Source: Pedomonas sp051304405
GTDB lineage: Bacteria > Pseudomonadota > Alphaproteobacteria > Sphingomonadales > Sphingomonadaceae
Reading direction: 5' to 3'
NCBI RefSeq assembly: GCF_051304405.1
Contig: NZ_JBPPGG010000001.1
Coordinates: 1-64,000, forward strand
DNA length: 64,000 nt
How positions within the stretch are numbered: the first letter of the stretch is position 1; the number at the start of each line of letters is the position of its first letter. The translations under genes were made by a program, and so were the position numbers. Below the pieces are notes generated by a model. That model was given only the letters and a program-made list of their open reading frames with translations, was not told where the DNA came from and did not search any database. Below are positions 58,466 to 64,000 of the stretch, piece by piece.

Positions 58466-59389
58466 TTAGTGCTGATCGTTCCGAATGTCGTGCGGGCCGA
58501 CCGGTTCCGCTTCCAGGAGGTCCGGGCGGCGCAGATAAATCCACAGCGCCGGGCCCAGCGCGACGAGTAGGCCCGCCAGCCCCGCGGGTCCGTGCAGCCA
58601 GTCGATGAAGCCGTCGCCGGTCACGAAGACGGCAAAGAGAATGCCCGTTGCCTGGTTGATCGCGCCATGGGCCAGCGCCGCCACGAAGATCGAGTTGCCC
58701 GCCCGGTAGGCGGCCTGCAACAGGATCGACAGGCACACGCACAGCGGCAGCCACACAAGATGGCCGATGAGCGGATGCTCCGCGTAGTTATGGCCAAGGA
58801 GGATCAGCGGCGTATGCCACACCGCCCAGATCAGCCCGGCCAGCACAACGCCGCGCCGGCCGTAAAGCATCGTGAGGCGCGGCGTCATGAAGGCGCGCCA
58901 GCCCACCTCCTCGCCCAGATAGACCGGCAGGTTGAGCAGCGGCCCCGCCAGCAGGCCGATGACGACGAGCGCGCCAAGACGCGCCGCCGGTGAGCCTCCC
59001 AGGTCGGGCAGGTTGGCGAGGTTGTCGAGATTGTCCGCCACCCTCGCCCCCGTCGCCAGCAAGGCGGGCTCCATCGCGAAGGTGAACACGAAGGCGAGAG
59101 CGACCATGAGCCCCGCCGCCAGCGGCGCGATCAGCCACCACAGCAGGCGCCCCTTGCGGAAGCCGAGCAGCCCGCCTTTGAAGACGGGCTTCTTCACCAC
59201 CCGCTTCTGCACGAGCATTGCCGCAATCATCGGAACCAGCATGGCGAGCACGGCCGCCGGAAACCGGGCGAGCCCGCCCTGTGTCCAGGCGAGAACGGCC
59301 AGAGCGATCGTCGGCACGAAAGCGGCGATCAGATACCAGCGCAGCTCTCGCACGAGCCGGGCGCGCGTCTCCATCGTCAAAGCCATCAT
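58466..59389 (-). CDS. CPBP-family intramembrane glutamic protease (Abi)
   Basis: 307 aa with about eight helices. Motif 1 is EEVGWRAFM (EExxxR), motif 2 IWAVWHTPLILLG (H), motif 3 ALAHGAINQ. These are the active-site motifs of Rce1-type CPBP proteases. GAGGA eight bases before the ATG at 59389. Confidence 0.9.
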   Translation of the reverse strand: MMALTMETRARLVRELRWYLIAAFVPTIALAVLAWTQGGLARFPAAVLAMLVPMIAAMLVQKRVVKKPVFKGGLLGFRKGRLLWWLIAPLAAGLMVALAFVFTFAMEPALLATGARVADNLDNLANLPDLGGSPAARLGALVVIGLLAGPLLNLPVYLGEEVGWRAFMTPRLTMLYGRRGVVLAGLIWAVWHTPLILLGHNYAEHPLIGHLVWLPLCVCLSILLQAAYRAGNSIFVAALAHGAINQATGILFAVFVTGDGFIDWLHGPAGLAGLLVALGPALWIYLRRPDLLEAEPVGPHDIRNDQH

Positions 59390-59567
59390 ACGACAAGTCC
59401 TCGCAAAATGCGGACGCCCGGCCGAACCGGAAGGCGATCGACCGGGCGTCCGCACGCGTTACGTTTCCTATCCAATCTTCCCGATCTTGATACGAGTGTG
59501 CAACAAAATCAGCCGCGTTCACGACCGGGCGTTGCGGCCGCACGATGGCCGCACGGCCGCGTTCGCC

Positions 59568-60932
59568 TCACCGGGCATGGGTCGCCGGGCGTGCCGCCGC
59601 GACGCGGGGCTGACCGACGCTGAGCGTCATGCTGCCGAAATCGATGCTGAAACTCTCGAACCGCGACAGGATATCCGCGCCGATGATGCCTTCCGGCTGG
59701 TCGGGGTCCTCGCTGTCCGCCAGTTCCAGCTTCAGGTCCATGGCCGTGGCGGCCGGCCCGCCGATGGCAACCGGCAGTGCGCGGTAAAGGGCATGGCGCA
59801 CCTTCTCCGCGCCGCCCACGCCCGCCTTGCCGCCCACCTCTCCCGTATCCTCGGGCATCAGATCGGGCCGCGCCGCGGCAAACAGTTTGCTGAGGGACGA
59901 GCGGTTTGCGCCGGTGTCGAGGAACAGCGCGTGCGTCTGGTCCGCGATGGTGGTCACCACAAAGGGATTGCTGCCGATCAGCCGCAGGTTGCCCGGCGCC
60001 TCCGCCGTAGCCTCCGAGCCGGTGATCCGCAGGGTCTCGCCCGGGCCGAAGTCCATCCGCCCCACCGCGCGCATCACCGGCAGGCCGATGATGGCGTCAA
60101 TCCTGTAGCCGCCGGGCACCGGAAATTCGAGCGCCGCATCGTCCATGATGACGAACACCACATTGCGCAGAACCGCGCCGCCGAATTCCAGCCGGTCCGC
60201 GATGCCGAGCTTCACGTCAACGCTGCCGCCGAGCGAATTGCCGACGGAGGACGCGCCATCGATGATCCGCAGCCCCAGGCGCGCCGCCGCGCTGGCGCTG
60301 GCGACGGAGAGGTTGGCGCCGGTGTCGAGCAGCGCCTCCTCGCGGCTCTGACCCGTGGAGAATTCGGCGCGCAAGAGGCCAACCTTGTCCCGCTTCAACG
60401 GCACGGGCTGGCCATTGCCCGGACGCTCCAGCACCTGCCCGGGCTCGCGCGCCAGGAGGGTTGCGATTTCCAGCAGCCGGCGGGTGCCGTCCTGAAGGAA
60501 CGGGTTCCTGTTCTGGCTGCGGGTCAGGAGCAGATCGGCATAGCGCGCCGCCTCCTCATAGCGGCCCGCCACGAAGGCCGTCTCGGACGCCACTTCCCAG
60601 GCGCGGGTCATGCGGGCGGGGTCCGCGTCCGCGCTCGCGAAATAGCGGGCCAGTGCGTCGCGGGCGACGGCGTCCCGGCCATGGGCGGCCGCATATTGCG
60701 CCTCGAGGAGGCTCGCCTTCGCCGGACCCAGCCCGCCGCGTTGCAGCAGCGCCTCCACCTGCCGCAGGTCGCCGATGCGTGCCCGTTGCAGCGCGTCGAG
60801 TGCCGCCTGCCCATCCGTTGCAGCGGGCGCCTCGCCCGTTGCGATCATCGCCACCGCGGTGGCGGGCATGTGCAGGGTAAACACACCCGCCACCGCCAGG
60901 GCGGCCCACAGGGGACGCATGGATTTCATCAT
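59568..60932 (-). CDS. periplasmic protein with two retropepsin-like aspartyl protease domains
   Basis: 454 aa. Signal peptide, a helical N-terminal third, and two aspartyl domains with ALLDTGANLSV (about 195-205) and LFLDTGANRSS (about 345), each followed by a GIAD/IIGADILS-type segment. Having both lobes in one chain could give an intramolecular pepsin-like dimer. A few ATGs at 60920-60932 are possible starts. The first overlaps the lipoprotein stop upstream (ATGA). Confidence 0.8.
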   Translation of the reverse strand: MMKSMRPLWAALAVAGVFTLHMPATAVAMIATGEAPAATDGQAALDALQRARIGDLRQVEALLQRGGLGPAKASLLEAQYAAAHGRDAVARDALARYFASADADPARMTRAWEVASETAFVAGRYEEAARYADLLLTRSQNRNPFLQDGTRRLLEIATLLAREPGQVLERPGNGQPVPLKRDKVGLLRAEFSTGQSREEALLDTGANLSVASASAAARLGLRIIDGASSVGNSLGGSVDVKLGIADRLEFGGAVLRNVVFVIMDDAALEFPVPGGYRIDAIIGLPVMRAVGRMDFGPGETLRITGSEATAEAPGNLRLIGSNPFVVTTIADQTHALFLDTGANRSSLSKLFAAARPDLMPEDTGEVGGKAGVGGAEKVRHALYRALPVAIGGPAATAMDLKLELADSEDPDQPEGIIGADILSRFESFSIDFGSMTLSVGQPRVAAARPATHAR

Positions 60933-61252
60933 TGGCGACCGTCCTTCCAGCCATCGAATTCAGGGTTGTTCCAGCCGCGCGCGAGCATGCAGCCCTGCGT
61001 CTCGGCCTCGACGCGTTGCGAGCGGGCCGCAACCGCGCCGTCCTTTTTCGGATTCACGTAGGGGATCTTCCGCTCGGCCACCGAGCGGCACAGGTCGCGA
61101 TCGCGTTGGAACGCCTGCTTCTGCGCTTCCTGCCAGGGGGTCTCCGGCCGTGGTCCGTCCACGTTGCAACCCGCTGCAAGCAGCAGGACAGCCAGACCCC
61201 AGGCCGGGCGCACCACACGGCTTCCAGATGCGCGTTGCCGCCGATCAATCAT
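60929..61252 (-). CDS. hypothetical lipoprotein
   Basis: 107 aa. Lipobox LLLAAGC at residues 23-29. The mature part is short, polar and Cys-containing (DLCRSVAERKIPYVNPKK, GCMLARGWNNPEFDG) with no known domain. Four-base overlap with the retropepsin gene indicates joint translation. Confidence 0.65.
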   Translation of the reverse strand: MIDRRQRASGSRVVRPAWGLAVLLLAAGCNVDGPRPETPWQEAQKQAFQRDRDLCRSVAERKIPYVNPKKDGAVAARSQRVEAETQGCMLARGWNNPEFDGWKDGRQ

Positions 61253-61334
61253 CTTGCTGGCCTTCCCAAACCCGTCTACACTGAATCACGAACAGTATTT
61301 ATCGTAATACGATAATTTTTTTCGACGAGGCAAT

Positions 61335-61865
61335 ATGGTTTTTTCGAAAGACGTGTCAGTTGGCGCGCGACGGCTGCGGATCGGCACCGCTCTCGCGCTG
61401 GTGGTGGTCGTCGGCATCTGCCTCTACGCCGCCATTGCCGGGCTGGCGGGCCTTGGCCAGCCGGGGGAAGTCCACATCTCCAGCGCGAGCGACAGCGGCA
61501 CACCCGCCAACCGGAACGAGTTGATCGCCGCCGCCATTGCCGGCCTGCCGCTGGCGATTGCGCTGTGGCGGCTCATCCGCATGTTGCGCGCCATCGAGCG
61601 GGGGCAGCTTTTCACCGGCACCACGGTGGCGGAGCTGCGGGGCTTTGCCCTGTTCGTCATGATCTCGGCGCTGGCCTCCATTCTCGTGCTGCCGGTTCTC
61701 GACATTGCCACAGCCCTTGCGAGCGACGCGGACACCCGGACCGTCACCCTCACCTTCGACGGCGGCGATTTCTTTGCGCTTCTGGTCAGCGTGCTGCTGT
61801 TCTTCCTGGCGCGCCTGTTGGGCGAGGCCCAGCGCATCGCCGAAGACAACGAGCAGATTGTCTGA
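61335..61865 (+). CDS. DUF2975 membrane protein
   Basis: 176 aa with four helices; the AAIAGLPLAIALWRLIRMLRAIERGQLFT segment is characteristic. DUF2975 proteins are nearly always followed by a small HTH gene, as here. Probably a membrane partner of that regulator. Confidence 0.85.
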   Translation: MVFSKDVSVGARRLRIGTALALVVVVGICLYAAIAGLAGLGQPGEVHISSASDSGTPANRNELIAAAIAGLPLAIALWRLIRMLRAIERGQLFTGTTVAELRGFALFVMISALASILVLPVLDIATALASDADTRTVTLTFDGGDFFALLVSVLLFFLARLLGEAQRIAEDNEQIV

Positions 61866-61868
61866 GCC

Positions 61869-62093
61869 ATGGCCATTGTTGTCCGTCTTGATGTGATGCT
61901 GGCGCTGCGGAAGGTGCGCTCGAAGGATCTGGCGGCGCACGTCGGCATCACCGAAGCCAATCTCTCCTTGCTGAAATCCGGGCGGGTGAAAGGCATCCGC
62001 TTCGAGACGCTGAACAGCATCTGCGAATTTCTGGACTGCCAGCCCGGCGATATTCTCGAATATGTGCCGGATGACGACGCGACGGTCCCATAA
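61869..62093 (+). CDS. small XRE-type HTH regulator (YozG-like)
   Basis: 74 aa. HTH at residues 18-45 (SKDLAAHVGITEANLSLLKSG), then FETLNSICEFLDCQPGDILEY. It follows the DUF2975 gene by three bases. Such pairs are presumed autoregulatory. Confidence 0.9.
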   Translation: MAIVVRLDVMLALRKVRSKDLAAHVGITEANLSLLKSGRVKGIRFETLNSICEFLDCQPGDILEYVPDDDATVP

Positions 62094-62222
62094 GTCTGCG
62101 CCCTGAAAAAGAGCTGACGGGCGCAGTCCACACCCCTCTTTTGGTCATAAAAACCCTTCTTGCATAAAGACTATTAATTTGTGACTGTTCAGGGTGCACA
62201 CGGGAACCGAAAGGGGGATTTC

Positions 62223-62807
62223 ATGGCCAAAGCCACAACCGTTCGTGCCAAGGCTGCGCCCAAGTCCACTTCCGTCGCGAGCGACAAGACGGCGGCCAAG
62301 CCATCCACCACCGACAAGCTGATCGAGCGCTTGTCCAAGCGGCTGGAAAAGGCGGAAAAAGTCATCGCCGATCAGAAGGCGAAACTCTCCGAACTCGCAA
62401 AGAGCATTGCCGCGCTGGAAAAGGCGGCGAAAAAATCCGCCGCTCCGGCAGCCGCCGCGGCGCCGGCGGAGAAGCCGGCCAAGCCTGTGAAGGCGAAAGC
62501 GAAGGCCAAGCCGAAGGCAAAGGCGGCGACGACGAAGGCGAAGCCCGACGCCAAGGCCAACGGCGTCGACACGAAGGCGACCACCGGGAAAAAGGCTGCG
62601 GCCGACACCAAGGCAGCAACCAGCAAGCCCGCCGCCAAACCTGCTGCCAAAAAGCCCGCCAAAAAGACGGCGACAAAAAAATCGTCTGCCAAGAAACCCG
62701 CGTCCAAGGCCAACGGCGCAACCGCTCCGAAGGAAACGCCCGCAGCGGCCGTCATTGCCGCCACTGCGCCGCGCAAGCGCGGGCGCCCGCGCAAGACCGC
62801 GCTCTGA
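62223..62807 (+). CDS. histone H1-like Lys/Ala-rich protein with C-terminal AT-hook
   Basis: 194 aa. A coiled-coil N-terminal part (TDKLIERLSKRLEKAEKVIADQ) is followed by about 110 residues of low-complexity Lys-Ala-Pro (KPAAKKPAKKTATKKSSAKK type). It ends with the AT-hook RKRGRPRK. Resembles AlgP/H1-like nucleoid proteins and PHA-granule-associated phasin-like proteins. Start at 62223 (MAKATTV), GGGG upstream. Confidence 0.8.
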   Translation: MAKATTVRAKAAPKSTSVASDKTAAKPSTTDKLIERLSKRLEKAEKVIADQKAKLSELAKSIAALEKAAKKSAAPAAAAAPAEKPAKPVKAKAKAKPKAKAATTKAKPDAKANGVDTKATTGKKAAADTKAATSKPAAKPAAKKPAKKTATKKSSAKKPASKANGATAPKETPAAAVIAATAPRKRGRPRKTAL

Positions 62808-62844
62808 CGCGCCCGGATCGGCACACCCGGTCCGTCAGCACGAA

Positions 62845-62880
62845 AAAGCCGCCGCCCCTCGAGGGGACGGCGGCTTTCTC
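62845..62880. terminator. bidirectional terminator between the H1-like and WD40 genes
   Basis: Stem AAAGCCGCCG / CGGCGGCTTT with an inner CCCCTCGAGGGG dyad; T-run on the minus strand. Confidence 0.85.
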
Positions 62881-62901
62881 ATGTCCGAATGTGTGCCACG
62901 C

Positions 62902-63888
62902 TCAGCCCGGCAGCTCGACCAGGCCGCCCGTGCCGTCCTCGCGGCCGAAGCCAAGCTGCTTGCCGTCGCGGGAGAAGGCGATGGCGGTCACCGGCACTTC
63001 CTCGTCGGTGCGGCCCGCCACGAGCACTTCCATCTCGTCGTCCGTGCGATAGAGCAGCACCGCGCCGTCAGCGAAGCCCGCCGCCAGGATGCCCTGCTTC
63101 GGATGCGCCGCAACCGCCGTGCACAGCGCGCCGAGGCCGAAGCGCTGCAAGCCGGATTTCCCCATGGGCCCGTTCTTGTCCGTGAACGGCCACAGCACCA
63201 CCGCCTCCGCGCCGGAGGTAGCGAGATAGCGCCCCTTGTCCACCCAGGCGAAGGATTTGGTCTTGGAAGGGTATCCGCCCATGCGCATGTCGGCGAGGTC
63301 GGCGAGCCGCCAGCCGTGGAGCGCATTTTCCTGCATGGCGGTCATCACGAACTTGCCGTCCGGGCTCCAGGTGACAAGCGTGTGCGCGCCTTTCCAGCCC
63401 AGCACCATCGGCTTTGAGGCATCCGAGTTCACCCACCACAGCGAGACGCCGTTGTAGTGGGCAACCGCCAGCCGCTTGCCCTTGGGATCGAACGCCAGCG
63501 ACTGCACCGTGTGCTCGTGGGCGATGGTGCGGAAAATGCCCTTCACCGGCCGGGCCACGTGCACCGTCTTGCCGGTGGCGAAGGCGATGCCGCCGCCGTC
63601 GCTCGCCGCCATTTTCTCGATCCACTTGCCCGGCAGTTCGGCCACATCAACGACCGTGCCGTCCGCCTTCACCAGCTTCACGCAGCCGTCGTCGCCGCCC
63701 GTGGCGATGCCGCCGTCGAAGGCAGCAGCGCACAGGATGCCGCCGTCGTGAATCCGGCGCGGCGGCGTGGCGCCGAACGCCACCTGCCCCTCGGTGGTGG
63801 CAAAGGCGAGCCCGCCCGCCGTCGGCACCACCGCTTCCACATAGGCGCCCAGATTGAGCGCCTGCCCGTTGTCGTCCATCAGCGGCAT
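62902..63888 (-). CDS. WD40-repeat protein
   Basis: 328 aa. Repeated beta-propeller blades with VQSLAFDPKGKRLAVAHY, THVTWSPDGKFV-like (TLVTWSPDGKFVMTAM), and TAIAFSRDGKQLGFG. Cytoplasmic (no signal). Four bases after the CobW-family gene, an association seen in other alphaproteobacteria, where both are thought to work in zinc allocation; function unproven. Confidence 0.9.
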   Translation of the reverse strand: MPLMDDNGQALNLGAYVEAVVPTAGGLAFATTEGQVAFGATPPRRIHDGGILCAAAFDGGIATGGDDGCVKLVKADGTVVDVAELPGKWIEKMAASDGGGIAFATGKTVHVARPVKGIFRTIAHEHTVQSLAFDPKGKRLAVAHYNGVSLWWVNSDASKPMVLGWKGAHTLVTWSPDGKFVMTAMQENALHGWRLADLADMRMGGYPSKTKSFAWVDKGRYLATSGAEAVVLWPFTDKNGPMGKSGLQRFGLGALCTAVAAHPKQGILAAGFADGAVLLYRTDDEMEVLVAGRTDEEVPVTAIAFSRDGKQLGFGREDGTGGLVELPG

Positions 63889-63892
63889 GGGA

Positions 63893-64000
63893 TTACGCCA
63901 CGCAGGCCTGGAACTGTTCGTTCAGTGCCTTCGGGTCGAGGTTCCGCCCGATGAGCACGAGGCGCGACACGCGCGGCTCATTCTCGCCCCACGGCTTCTG
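63893..64000 (-). CDS. C-terminal end of a CobW/COG0523-family GTPase (partial)
   Basis: Only the last 35 residues are in the window: the pattern VSRLVLIGRNLDPKALNEQF and CVA-stop matches the conserved C-terminus of CobW-domain metallochaperones. The rest lies beyond the window edge. Confidence 0.75.
   Translation of the reverse strand, partial: QKPWGENEPRVSRLVLIGRNLDPKALNEQFQACVA

Overview
The window is GC-rich DNA from an alphaproteobacterium. The genes and sites that point there are FlbT/FlaF flagellin regulators, FliX, MotE and DUF6468 (PflI-like) flagellar proteins, a single-cysteine DksA, DUF2794, a CtrA-type box (TTAA-N7-TTAA) and sigma-54 promoters with FlbD/ftr-like palindromes. I cannot fix the order from sequence alone; the combination (CheZ present, CtrA/FlbD-type flagellar control) is compatible with Rhodospirillales- or Sphingomonadales-related lineages.

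Layout. (1) 1-4590: right-hand end of an integrated mobile element, with two GapR-like (DUF2312) paralogs, a string of tiny overlapping phage-type genes, an AlpA/Xis-like HTH protein and a tyrosine recombinase. It stops a few bases before a perfect CtrA box. (2) 4603-29739: a large flagellar/chemotaxis region: flhB-like/fliO/fliP; a minus-strand operon fliL-fliM-DUF6468-motE, then cheZ, an OmpA-like and a MotB-like membrane protein and a 999-aa AMIN/TPR protein; flgF-flgG-flgA-flgH; dksA; fliX divergent from flgI-flgJ'-flgN-like; flbT-flaF; four flagellin genes and flaG. Two metabolic genes (Rieske-FAD oxidoreductase and glpD) sit inside it. (3) 30019-49622: housekeeping and transport genes: lepA, FUSC and MFS exporters, an SDR, a quinone oxidoreductase, a CsgG/HfaB protein, oxyR, a TSUP exporter, a DAACS symporter, cysE, DUF2794, a methyltransferase, Bax-inhibitor-1, and an FtsX-type ABC exporter divergent from a TesA-like esterase. 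(4) 49720-55588: thpR, a tRNA-Arg(TCT), then an accessory LysR/SDR cluster containing one frameshifted LysR gene. (5) 55627-64000: a secreted M28 peptidase, a frameshifted Inh-type inhibitor lipoprotein, a CPBP protease, a double retropepsin, DUF2975/HTH pair, an H1-like AT-hook protein, and a WD40 gene next to the end of a CobW-family GTPase.

How it works together. The flagellar genes fit the alphaproteobacterial hierarchy: CtrA-type boxes lie in front of early genes (export gate, possibly fliL-fliM). Sigma-54 -24/-12 promoters lie in front of flgF, flgI and all four flagellins. The flgF and flagellin promoters also carry repeated CGGCAAAA-type palindromes about 100 bp upstream, and flagellins 2-4 carry another just downstream. 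FlbT and FlaF would tune flagellin translation. The least familiar part is the cheZ / OmpA-like / MotB-like / AMIN-TPR string, which looks like an accessory periplasmic stator or polar motility module. Another candidate is a roughly 120-nt RNA between the csgG-like gene and oxyR.
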